DNA of 64,000 bases, taken from contig NW_024067666.1 of assembly GCF_009389715.1 (NCBI RefSeq), positions 4,319,001 to 4,383,000 of the forward strand, read 5' to 3'. The notes under the pieces were generated by a model. The model searched no databases, was not told the origin of the DNA, and was given only the letters and a program-made list of their open reading frames with translations. The number at the start of each line of letters is the position of its first letter. Within the stretch, counting starts at the first letter, position 1. This stretch comes from Phoenix dactylifera (taxonomy: Eukaryota; Streptophyta; Magnoliopsida; Arecales; Arecaceae). Position numbers and translations under genes: made by a program. Shown here piece by piece: positions 29,693 to 41,501 of the stretch.

Positions 29693-31353
29693 CGTATCTC
29701 AACAGAAACAAGTGAACAAATTTGCAAAGAGGAGAATATAACAGAAAATCTTCAATTTGATGAAAAGATGAAGGGAGCAGCAGTAAGCCCTTTTGTGCTT
29801 GATGATGGCTGCAACGAAATGACAAGAAATGCCCACACATTCAAAATATAAATCTGTAATATGAGGAAGAAGAGGTGCACGCATATAAAACCAAAACAAA
29901 AGAAAAGGAAATTTCCCATAAAGTAGATATAAACACTATCACCTCCATGGTATTTTCCAAGGACAAAACATGAAAGCCCTAAATCCACGTCTCCAACACT
30001 GAGACCAGTCTGAAAAGACAAAGATGTTGACTTCTGACTAAAAAACAAGTAATTATTATGGGCGGATCAAACGAATACAAGCATCAGCAACAGTCCAGCA
30101 CGCAAGCAGCAAGCAACCTTTGAAAGGCAGGCAATGCCTAAATGTCAAGAATTTAAGAAACCTATCCACCCATAAGTCATGTACAAATGCTACTCCCTTG
30201 CCCGGTCAACCTGCAGTACCATTCTAAGAACGATTAAGAACTGCATCAGATTAATTTGTAATTAAAAGATTAAATCGCTAAGAGCAAAAAATTACTCGTC
30301 CGTAGCAGAGGTAAGAATGATCGTTATGATTAACTGCCTCTTAATTGCATACAGGTTTCAGCGATGATGGAGAACTTCATGACCTCCGAAAGGAAAACTA
30401 TTGGTATTTCTAATTTTCTATCGCTCATCATCAAACATAAAAGTGCAGAAGGTAAAATTGCCCATGTTGGCACTTCAAGTACTTAAGGAAAAATAAGAAC
30501 CGATGCATAAAATCATCTTTTCGAATTATGGTACATAAAATCATCTTTTCAAATTATGGTTGCTATAATTTTATAGTTCCTAAGGTTTCAGAAGCATCCA
30601 TTACATTAAACATGTACATTATCTTATTTCAATAACAGCTATATAGCCATTATCCTGTTAAAATAGCCATACAACAACAAAACATCCGTTGGTTTGCCAT
30701 TTTCACTGTTCCAACCAATTAAAATATTGTTTACGAAGTTAATTATTTCAATCCAGAAAAGAAATGTTTACTCTAATGAGCAGTGAGACATTTAAAAAAG
30801 ACCATAATTCTACCATCACTGTCCATAATTTATAGTTACAGCCAATAAATGGCTATCATAACAACCATTTTTTGTCTAAGAAAACCAAAGATTACTCAGT
30901 GGCTTGGGAAAAAACCATCCATTATCACATTACAATGGTAAGTAACACTTTTAGATGGCCACTTTATCAGGTCATATCAGCAGCATTCTCGAAGTCTTGT
31001 GTACGATATCATAAAGCAATCAAACACTTTCAGGAGAAGGAATTGAAAGCATATTGCCAGTATTGATCAAAGCAAGTCATAACAAAATTGGTCCAACAAA
31101 AAAGGTCAGGCTACTGTGAAAGATTCCAAGTAAAATCTCACCACTTCTACAAGATTAAGAATCACTTAGCCGGTTAAAGAGCAAAGAAAAGTTACTTTCT
31201 TGAGCATTTTCATGGGAGTACAAGGACGATCGATACATTCATGGCTACAATAAATTTGCCGACACATGGCAAATGGTAACAGGTCAATGCGGAATCTGTA
31301 TTTGCACATATGGTAGAAAGTTACCTTAACAGTTGCTCCAATTAGATTTTTAA

Positions 31354-34300
31354 TCAGTTTCTCTCAAAATCCTCATAACTGACGCCTTCAGAAATAGAAT
31401 CTAGTCTCCTATTTTCTCCCTCTAAAATAACAGGGGAAGATATTAGTAACCAAACTCAAGAGGCGAGGGGAAAATAGGAAACTAAGAATGTCACCTTTAC
31501 ATTCTCCAGGAGAACTTGAGAAGTTATTTGCTTCAGCTGGAAGGAAAGGCGACCTACCATAATTCTCCAATATATCTATAAACAAAAGAAAAGCAAGCCG
31601 CTTATACTGTTCAGGGAAAAGCTAGAGGGGACAGAACAACGAGTGTAACTACACTTAAAATGAGGTTATCGAGACACACCAGTACTTTGAGTGAAGTGAT
31701 CTGCTAAATCTGAAAAACTGAAATTTCGAGGAATCTGGCTTAAAAATCCGAATGACTCATCTGGAAGTGGATCATTCAATGGTTGTCCAGTCAACTCTGA
31801 GCTGCTGAAGGATCCAGCAGGTGGATCTGCAATTGGTGGTTGCGTTTCTAGAAAACTACTATCAGTACAGAATGAAAACTCAGAATTGCTTGAATAGCTA
31901 GGTTCCGACTTTATAGCCGTCCCATTAATTCCTTGAAGCCTTCCCATGGCTGAGTTCTGTGTCGACAGCAGGCTTGTTGAAGTGTCCATGCTTCCAGTAA
32001 GAACGGATGCATCATTACCAAGCTGAATGCCCGTTACTGCAGGCCTACTATTTAATATGGCACCCACAGCGCCTCCATTGCAAAGCATGCCATCTGGCCT
32101 TGAAGATGTAGATGCCCGTTCTGACAAATAGCATGATGGCGTTTGATGCACTGAAACAAGTGCGAAGATGTGACATTTATTTTTCACACAGTAAGAGCGA
32201 CATGATGAATTTAAGCAATTAAGTGTAAATGTGTTTATAAGAATCAACGGTACCCCAATGACATAAGATAGAATTGCAATTAATGAACAATCCCAATAAC
32301 CAAGGCTGATGACTTCAAACATAGTAGCATATCGCTCATGTTAGGCATGTGCCTGACTCAAAACTACGGTTAAAAACGGGTCAGATTTTATCCAACCATA
32401 TTTGCTTCTGAATCCGAAGTGGATCCAAATTTGGATATTTATTTGTAAACCTTAATTGATCCAGACGCGAAATTGGATTTTAAATACTTTTTGAATCCAG
32501 ATTCTCAAACATTTATTATATAACTCAAAATTCGAACCAATCCCTTCACCACCAAGATACAGCACACTTCTTATCCAGATATATTCGGGTCATTAAATAA
32601 TCATGTAATGTACATTATGACATTTCATATGTTAAACATTATTTTTTTATAAAATATCCTTTTCTCATACTCTATTTTATTCTTTATAATATTTTCAAGA
32701 ATTTTTATTGTAAAAAAAATTTAAAAATCCACTTCTATGTATTCCTATATTCATATATAACTTTTCTTACAAACTCTCTAAGAATAAATAATCCATGATT
32801 ATTTTTATTTAAGCTATAATTAAAAAGTAATAATGATATTTGATACAAAAAATATAATATTTTTTTATCTTATATAATTTTAATTGTTAATATTTTCATA
32901 CAAATTTGGTCAAAGTGTGCACTAAAAACTTCAAAATTGTCATACACAAATTTGGTCAAAGTGTGCACTAAAAACTTTAATTGAGCAATTAAAGTTCAAT
33001 AAGCAAGTAAGACAAATGTTGACAGTTCATATATTAGTATATTTTGTGATATTAATATACCTTGTCATCTTCCACCTAAACTGCGAAACTTGGATTGAAA
33101 CTAAATGAAACTGCCAGCATTCGGAAACTTCGTAGAATCGAATGTAGCTGAAGCCAAGTTTTCAAACCTTGGCTAAGAACCAAATTTTATGCAATCTCGT
33201 GAATGTTGGAGCTTCCTGTCTAAAAGGATGAGAAAACCACTGCCTCCATTACTCCCACTCACAAAACAGAATTTTTTTAATGGATAGGATTTATTAAGGA
33301 ATTAAATAATTATTAAGGAAATAAAATCAAACTATTTTTTTTAGTTAAAAAAATGTAGTATTAAATGTTTTATCATATCATTACTCAATGATCACTACAA
33401 TGTATGCAATATATTTTTGAGGGAAAAAAACAATAACTCAACATCTAATAAATCAATCTTTGAGCATCTCATGGAGATAGACATCGCTGCTCAAACAAAA
33501 TGTTAAATTTGTAATCAAATTGTCAGAGAACAGAAGCTTTAATTTTTGAAAAAAACGAAGAAAATGATAACCATATACAAACAAACCTCATTTCATTTAT
33601 GTAAAGCCAATAATAAAAATCAAAGGTATGGTTTGGACAAAAATATCAAAATAGTGAACAAGAGGATGACAGATCCAATTTCACAAAAAGACTGAAAGAA
33701 CATAAAGTGGAAGAAGTCATACATGTCGAATTATTGGAGCCATTGGACAGAGGTATAGGAGCAACTCCAGATGGACATACTTTGTGCATGAGCTCAACCT
33801 GTTTCTCCAGAAGCTTGTTGAATATCATAATTTGGTTCTTAAGCATCAGTCTAAGATGATATGCCTTGAAAAATTCTCGATTCTCTTCCTCAAGTTTTTG
33901 CCAAACTGGAAAGCAAACAAAAGATGCAGCCAATAGTAGAATAAGTTCATCTGATACACATGCTTAGAAAAGTAAAACGGTGCAGCTTCTTATATAGAAC
34001 AGTCAACTGTCCTAAGTTGATATGTTAGCACATTGTTAGCTTTATTTTGGCAGAAAGTTTACTTGATTTTTAAGAATAACGTCATGCCTTACTGTCTTAG
34101 CTAATAGCATTTGAAAATCATATGGGAAGTTACATTTCTCTCTCCATCAAGTTGGTTCGCGGTGTGATTTCCCAGCATAACGACAATCACATGAATCAAT
34201 GGTTGAATAGTTATACAGTGTGATTTACCAGCATAATGATAATCTTATTGCAGACTGGTATCTATAATTATCAATGCAGCCTAAGAGGAATGTTAAGGTA

Positions 34301-36909
34301 AGTCGACCAAATTTGAACACAGCCAATTCTAAATAGGTAGACATGTTGAAAGATAGTGCGAAATAAAATCCTAAAAAACAAGCAAAATGCACAGCACTAT
34401 GATAAAGGTTTGGAAATTACGCTTCAAACATAAGAGGCTGATTCACATTATAACTGTCGCTCATAAAGTTCCTGACAACATGCAAGGAATTTATGGTGGA
34501 ACTCCTTTAAACTCAGAAGAAAATTCTTAGAATGCAAATATTCTTTATATAGAAGAACCATATATCTTGAACATTCAGAAGACAAAAAATATTCTTCGTT
34601 CTTTGCTCACAGTCTGACAAGAGATCTATAAGCCATATTTTTGTTACTACAAACATTTTCTTTGATAGAATTATTACAAAACCTTTGACTATTCTCATAA
34701 GATGCATGATGTTTCTTTCATATTATCTACAGAAGCACACATATGGCCCCATATGTGGCATATTTTACACCTTTAATTTTCTGTGGTAATTGTGGCCATA
34801 CAACGTCATTGATACTTCCACCACATGCTTCATCATTTCCATATTATATTACTCCATTTACAATTAACAACTGTCAGGAAATAAACGCTTGCAACATTCA
34901 TTCATATGCAAGGACTTCATCTTTTTAAAAGAAAGATTACATTTATTCTGTTTGGGAACCATTTAAGCCATATGCGTCACATTCAGATATCTATATAAAA
35001 AAAAGGGCAGCAGCTAGCTGATTCTAATTTGAGTCTAACCATCTTTTGCTCTACAATCCACAAAATAAATCCCAGTTGCACAAAGATGCTTTGAAATGTA
35101 ATTACCAAGTTCAGTGAAACTAGGTTCTATTTTTGCCTGAAGAGAGAGTGTCTCAACCACTTCTTTTTGATTCATATACAGCTGAAGACAACGCTCGATA
35201 AGATTTTGAACCTGAAATAGAAAATAAGAGATATAAGAAACAATATTAAAAAAATCGCAAGTTGCTTTGTTCCATAAGATGAAAAATGGTGATCTATGCT
35301 TGGAATGTCTATTAAAGGAAGCTAGGAAGCTAGATAGTGAATATATTAAGAAAGACAGTAAAAGGTATACCAATATAAATTGCTATAATAAATGTAAAAT
35401 ACAATTGCCAACCAGAGAATTATATAAATCAGGGTAGCCCAAAACGGAAAACTAGAGTTGCTTTAAGTAATTATTTGACTACCACAAGTAGGAATATGAA
35501 AGAACAAACCAAAAATAGAGAGGCTAGAAGATTTTCTCTTTATTTATTAATAATATCAAGGTATATTACAGTAGAAAAGAGGGCATCAGGAATCAAAGAA
35601 ATGTCGTTCATATGATGCAAAAGAAGAAAGTTAACCAGCCATGACAGATGGTGCAGAGTGTAGAGTAATCTAGCAACTCGATCATGGCATGGTGCATGGC
35701 AGGAACAAAGAAAGATATGCTTCGAGAATAGCAAAATATGAGCTTTGTGCCATGGACGGTAGAATAAGGAAATAACTGATGTAGCAAGATACTCTTCTAC
35801 CTGGAGGCAGAAGATCTGTCGCATGCAAAACATTTTTCCCATATGATTACAAATTAATCATATTGATACAAAAGGTTACGTCATCTTATATGCCCTAGCT
35901 CATCGATTTGAACACTACAGAGCAAAGCAATCCCAATTGACAAGAGTACACTGCAATATAAATGAATCAAGCCTCTACATGGCAGGTTTTGTAAGATATA
36001 AAGATAACGGAGGTAGACATGTCAAAATTGCACTCACCATGAGAAGAAAATAGATATTGTTTTATTTTCTTGAACTCCTTTCACATCTCTTTTATGAAAG
36101 GAAGAACAATTCATAGCAGCTAGGTTAATTACAAACAAAAATAAGATCTGTCATACCGACTTGTTACAACCCGTACTAGTCAGGTACAGGTATGGTACCA
36201 AGGTTTGTTTCGGTAATAAACTGAATCAGTTCGTGCCCGTCTAAACTAAGCGAACCACCCCATACCACCCAAAAACATTGTGTACCGTACGAAACCAACC
36301 TGTACCGCCCGATTTCAAACGGTGTTATGATAAACGTGAGAAAAAAAAAGTTAAGAGCTATCTCAATAAAGGGTGCATGATATACCGGACCAATTGTACC
36401 ATACTAGATCGGTAAGCTACAAATACAGTACCTAGTATCAAGGACCTTGGCTGGGATCAATAATAAGCACCTAATTGAAACAAGAAACACTAATCCATCT
36501 TACAATTAAAAAAAAAATGATACACAACAAAGCTAACAATCACCTAGGATCCTATGGAGAAAAATTAAAATTATTTCAGATTAAAACAATAATTACAACA
36601 AAAACAACAATCCTAAAAATAGCAATAATAGTTTTACAACAAGATGACCAAATGAAAATAAATTCACACGGGACGTGTGGTATGATCCAGCAAACTATGA
36701 AGTAAATTTGCAGTGGCTTGCAAATAAGCAGGTCAATAAATAAATAAATAAATAAATAAAAGACGGTGAAGACTTAAATTATTACCAATAAAATATGACT
36801 TAACAAAGAAAGAAACAGAACGTAAACCGAAAGCATATTAGAAGTATAGAAGCTTTCTTACAAGTTGTATATCTTGACGAGAGACCTTTCGCACTTCTCC
36901 ACCAGACAT
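31354..36909 (-). CDS. Plant-specific TIGR01589 (A_thal_3526) domain protein
   Basis: The function is unknown; the family is found in land plants. Six coding exons join in phase on the minus strand: 36909-36862, 35211-35106, 33905-33723, 32150-31680, 31575-31495 and 31421-31354, giving 318 residues. The start is MSGGEVRKVSRQDIQL. The family domain follows at about 17-75, with VQNLIERCLQLYMNQKEVV, then FTELVWQKLEEENREFFKAY and LKNQIMIFNKLLEKQ, predicted helical or coiled. The rest is Ser/Pro-rich and low in order, with an acidic aromatic motif SFGFLSQIPRNFSFSDLADH and a conserved-looking end, NRRLDSISEGVSYEDF. All introns are GT-AG. A 5' UTR intron is likely, because GC-rich DNA near 37475-37560 could be a first leader exon with donor GTAATT. 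The introns hold small repeats. I would expect a nuclear or cytosolic protein, but nothing in the sequence proves this. Confidence 0.82.
32897..32980. repeat. Tandem duplication of about 44 bp in an intron
   Basis: AAATTTGGTCAAAGTGTGCA followed by CTAAAAACTT occurs twice, in units 32897-32940 and 32941-32980, inside the intron 32151-33722. The surrounding 32340-33060 is AT-rich with no recognisable element. Confidence 0.9.
36170..36430. repeat. GTACCG/GGTACGG-rich dispersed repeat in an intron
   Basis: The tract contains CCCGTACTAG, GGTATGGTACC, GTGTACCGTACGAAACC and CCTGTACCGCCC, then TACCGGACC and AGATCGGTAAG. Similar wording is found at 53695-53875 and, briefly, at 3998-4045. It lies in the intron 35212-36861 of the TIGR01589 gene. 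I cannot assign a class; no clear terminal repeats are visible. Confidence 0.45.
36736..36762. repeat. (AAAT)n microsatellite
   Basis: Six AAAT steps in the first coding intron of the TIGR01589 gene. Confidence 0.85.
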
Positions 36910-37039
36910 CTTCCCTTCTAATTCTTGAGAAATTCAGCAAACACGAGCAAGACTTCGACGAAACCTGATCAGCAGCGTCTCAGCATGCATGAAAAAGGCA
37001 TAATACTAATGCTTAACACAAAATCCTGAAGAAAAAAAA

Positions 37040-37600
37040 AAATAAACCAACCGCATCAGCTACCGTGGACAGCGAACCCCTAAATTGAGGAAAGCGCTCA
37101 ATCGTTTTCTACCGGCAAAAATTATGGATCAAAATTTAAACTTTCAAAGCCTAAACATATTATTACAGCAATACCAGCTGCAAAATACCAAGAATTGGCA
37201 AAAGCTCATCTACTTCGGAGCCAAACGAATCAAAACAATACAGACTACAAAACTAGGTTTTCTATAGACAATCAGTCACACGCAAAAATTTGAAAACGTC
37301 ATCCAAAGATCAACCATACGTAACTCCCATTGAAACGAATCAAAAAATTACTCATCCTTCGCACAAATAGTCTCTAAATTTTTTTTAAAAAAAAAATTGA
37401 CCATACGAGGAAAAGATGGAATTCCACAAGACAGAAATTTTGAACCACTATAGAGATTAATCAGAGGATAGGAATTACTTAGGCCGCCAAGATCGCCCAA
37501 TCTCCCCACCCGAGATCGTCCCCCTTAATGCCACCACGTTTATTCCCAGGATTTATCCGTCGACCCGGTTAGGGCTTCGGACGAATAAAAAAAAGAAAGC
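37040..37600 (-). promoter_or_regulatory. Likely leader and promoter region of the TIGR01589 gene
   Basis: A GC-rich island around 37475-37570, read on the minus strand, ends in CGGCCTAA followed by GTAATT, a plausible donor of a 5' UTR intron. AT-rich sequence continues to the ATG at 36909. No coding frame in this stretch is supported, and no clear TATA box was found. Confidence 0.35.
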
Positions 37601-37917
37601 GGAGATGAGACGCCGGAGGAAAGAAACTTCGGGAATAAATTATGAAAGGGCAACCAAAGGGCAGTGCCCCGACCTAAAAGAGGAAAGTAACCAAAGGGGA
37701 CGGAAGGAGCTTCCTTCTTTGCAACCACACGCGTTAGAACTTAACACGTGCAACGGTTGTCCACTGTTCGCCTTGGACAACTCCACTTCCCCGCCCTGGT
37801 TTGACTTCCAGGTCACAATCAAGGTCTCTTGATCGAATATTTAAACCGTGGATTGCATGTACAAAAAAAAAATTAATAATAATAAATAAAATCAAAATAA
37901 ACAAGCAAACAAATATT

Positions 37918-38035
37918 GATATGCAAAATAGGCATAAAATTATAATGCCAGCCTCTAGTTTAGTCACATGAAAAGTTCTCGATATACAAAATAGGCATAA
38001 AATTATGATGCTTGGCCCTCCATTAAGTCACATAA
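37918..38035. repeat. Imperfect tandem duplication, 63-bp period
   Basis: Units from 37918 and 37981 share GATAT(G/A)CAAAATAGGCATA, AAATTAT, GATGC/AATGC and TAGTCACAT/AAGTCACAT. Confidence 0.75.
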
Positions 38036-40109
38036 ACGAGACAGAGTGATTGTCATAAGCTCAAAAATGATATGAGTGGAGGTGATGAGATTATTGTATT
38101 AAGTTCCACCACGGTAATCCTGCATGATAAAAATCTAAGATCATCTTCACTCCTCAAATCGCCATCCAATCTAGTAATGGAATATCTCAAAACAACGATC
38201 TTGGGTTGAAATTTTAGAGTAAAAATATCCTTCGGTCCGACAGAAAAAAATTGGTATATTAATATACCGCTAATATATTATATTGATTTTATATATATGA
38301 TATGATATTACATTAATATTATATATATTGTATTTATGATATATATTATATTATAACAAATTATTAATCATATTAATGACATGTTATTGTTCATTGGTAG
38401 TTTTAAATTAGAATAGAAATATATTATTGTACTTTATATTTGTAAAGTGAAATTATTTAGTATATTACTTCTATTTTCTTTATTTTCTAATCAAAATAAA
38501 TATTTTTAATATTAAAATTAATCTATTTTGAGTATAAATAAAAATATTAATTCTATAATAATAATTAATATATCTTTATAAGATTAGTAATTTATAGAAC
38601 TAATAAATATATTTTTAGAATATATTAATAATTTATTATTTAATAAATACATTAATATTTTATTATAATATATTTTAGATATTTAATAAATATATTTTTA
38701 TGAGATATATCAATGGTAGTTTTGGTATTATATGGAATGGTGATTTTAGTATTATATGGTCTATAATTTTGGATTTCCATATAATACCAAACAGGTTATT
38801 CGTGCATATCTAGAAATTTTGAATTATTGAAATATAGCATAATAAATGCGGTGATCTTAGATCATCGGGCATCGGATTACTCCGAGATAAAAATTACCTT
38901 AGAGTTCCTATTTAGGTCACCAAACACCACCTGTCATCGTTTAGCATGGGAAAAATGATGCGAGTTAGTGCGACTGGTGTAATACATGAGATCTACCAGC
39001 AGCATCTAGGTTTGAGGAATCTTTTATGCGAGCGACCGGCACTTCAAAGTATTTCGAAATAAAATGTAGTTGATTTAAATCATCAAATGGTGGGGCAACT
39101 TAAGCATGCAGAACTGCAGGGAAGTGCATGATCCTTGTGTTGGTTTATGACATGAATGTATGTACAAACTATTATCTGAAAAGTAAATGTTTCAAATATA
39201 CCTAACTATTAATACCAAATTGAAATGCTTTTGCTTTTTAATTAAGATGAGTCAACTACAGGTGCCATTCCTTGTGCTATCTACTTCTGTAGAAAACTAG
39301 AACATAGGGAAGGGAATGTGTAGTTGCTTGGGGGGATGCACTTTATTTTAAGCTGTTGTCACAATGGAAAATATCAAAATACTTGAGGCAATTGATCAAG
39401 TACACCCTTTTACTCTCTCCGAATGAGTTGTGGAGAGCCATTATGCACTCAAAGGAAAGTAGAGTTATAATTATTCAAACATGTTCAGTAGTTTGCAAAT
39501 TTTTGTATTTTTATATTTTGCTATTTTTTATTTTTATTTTGTTCATGAAACTTTACTAATGGTAACAGAAAAGCAAAAAGATGTCACCTAACATAATTCG
39601 GAATCTTGCTAACTTATTTCTTTCATGTTTGGAATTGAAGTATAAGCTCTGAGAACTACCAAAAACGAATCTAAATCGAGATTGTGTGTATGTTTGTTTG
39701 TGTATATCAATGCTAAATGCCAATTTCTACTCTATCAATGCTCATAGTTATCATAGTATTGCATGTAACACAACGCCTTACCTTGACTCAATCAACATAT
39801 TATAAGAACGTAGGAAAATGAGAGAGAGAAAAAACAAGTACAACTGATATCTATCGCTTAGTAAGATTGTATCTATCAATTTCAATTATCCAATAATAAA
39901 ATCACAGTTTTGTGAAGGGAAATCTATATGCCTACCCATTCATTAAACATGGAGACCCCTCTTCTCGGTTATCCTGCAGTAATCACGTGCACTTCACATG
40001 CTAAGGACAACTATCTGGTCGAACACTTACAATGCCGGTACGGAGCTGGCGTGTCAGGCCAGACCTGCATCCTTTTGTTTATGATATCTGTTATCTTGTG
40101 GGGGAGCCG

Positions 40110-40314
40110 GACTCATTTCGAGTCGCGCACGTCTTTCGAGAGACGAACAGTGCGGCGGACTGGGTTGCCTCATTTGCAGCGCACTATTCTGGAGCCTTTC
40201 TATAGGGGAGGTTTGAAGCATGTGCCGGTGGCATTAGAGCATGTTTTGTACTATGATTATTCTGGACGTACTCATGATTGATGTGGTGAGACGTCGGTAC
40301 ACACAAAAAAAAAA
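40110..40314 (+). mobile_element. Decayed 3' end of a LINE (RNase H tail)
   Basis: In the frame starting at about 40119 the sequence reads RVAHVFRETNSAADWVASFA followed by AHYSGAF and then a stop. This is the typical C-terminal motif of the RNase H domain at the end of plant L1-type LINE ORF2 (usually VAHVxREANxAADxLA). A stop, a short untranslated tail and a run of about ten A at 40304-40314 follow. The upstream RT part is absent, so it is a 5'-truncated insertion. Sequence before about 40020 is not recognisable. Confidence 0.6.
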
Positions 40315-41501
40315 CACTTATAACACCTGCGATATGTGCCTATAATTTTGCTTCACATGGATGGTGGGATGAAAATATTGATTGAAATTTTAAGATTCTC
40401 TTTTAATCATAACCATCCCATGCTGTCCCCAATCTTTTATCGGGTCAACCTCTATTATAATTTTCCAATTTTATTATTTTGAAAGGTTTTTTTCGCATGA
40501 ATATTATTTTAAAAATTTAAATTTGTATGAATATTCTCTTAAAATTTATATTTTATTATAAAGCACTATTTTCGTACAAATACCCCTAATATAATGGTTC
40601 TTCTAACATTAATAACAACTATGTTTATTTTAATTAAATATAAAATAAAATTTTAAAATTACTTTTTTTTATTTTCTATCGTGATTGCCTTATAAATGTT
40701 TCTTTTTGTGCATCTATCCATTAAGAATATTTTAGTCACTTTAATTTGAAACCGTTAATTTTTTAACGATACTAGATGGTATGGATATATATGCAAAAAT
40801 AAAATAAAAAAAAGTATAGAATAACAAAACAAGTATTTTACGATGATATACATGCAAATATCAATTTTAGAAGAATATTTATATTTTATCTTTGTTATCT
40901 TTTTTTAATAATGAGAAATAATTTGAGAGAGCCAAGTTGATCCCTAGAACTCCTAGTCCTAGAATCAAAAATAAATAAACATACTCTTTAATCGACTCAA
41001 AACTCCAATGGGAACTCAAACTTAGATTAATGTTTTGTTCAAAAGGCTTAGAATTCCAATTTTTTTGTTCTGTTATAAGAAATAAAAAATGGGGTTCATG
41101 CAAAATATGATATTTAGAAAGGTATTCGGGTAAAAAAAACATAAGGAGAAGATGGATTGCAATTCTTAGAAATACTGTGCGACCAAAATTAGTTACTCGC
41201 ACAAAATCGTCCCGCTCTACCTTGCAATGATGGGCCCATCCACGTAATCCTCCATCCCTCGTTCCCTCCGAGGTAGTTTTTTCACGGGTCCCTTTCTAGA
41301 GTCCCTTTAGCGTCCCGACCAGAAAAATACCAAACGAGCGTCCCACCAGTCCACAACAGGATAAATTTGAAAGGTTTCCGGCGGAGACTCCACAGCCGAA
41401 GCTGCTTCCTCTCTCTTTATCCCCGCCGTCCTCGGCGGCGTCCGTCGCTTCCAAAGGCTACGAGGGCGAGCTTCGAGAGAGCGAGAGCGTGAGAGGGAAA
41501 G

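Larger units (their letters stand above)
28832..31353. other. Intergenic DNA between the Tat element and the TIGR01589 gene
   Basis: The sequence is AT-rich and holds the imperfect tandem duplication at 29292-29666 and a CATG run. The right part should contain the 3' UTR of the minus-strand gene that ends at 31354. No other gene is supported. Confidence 0.5.
37600..41300. other. Intergenic, AT-rich
   Basis: Between the divergent TIGR01589 and OEP24 genes. 38230-38760 is extremely AT-rich with runs of TATTAATA words. The stretch contains a short tandem duplication (37918-38035) and a decayed LINE end (about 40110-40314). A 107-codon hydrophobic frame on the minus strand at 40879-41202 has no family I recognise. 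Nothing else is supported. Confidence 0.5.

Noticed and set aside
39928-40281. Plus-strand 117-codon frame
   Set aside because: Part of the same DNA reads as a LINE RNase H tail in another frame, so this frame is a shadow.
40879-41202. Minus-strand 107-codon hydrophobic frame
   Set aside because: It has no recognisable family and the AT-rich composition favours Phe/Leu/Ile codons. I considered organelle-derived membrane genes but could not match any from memory.
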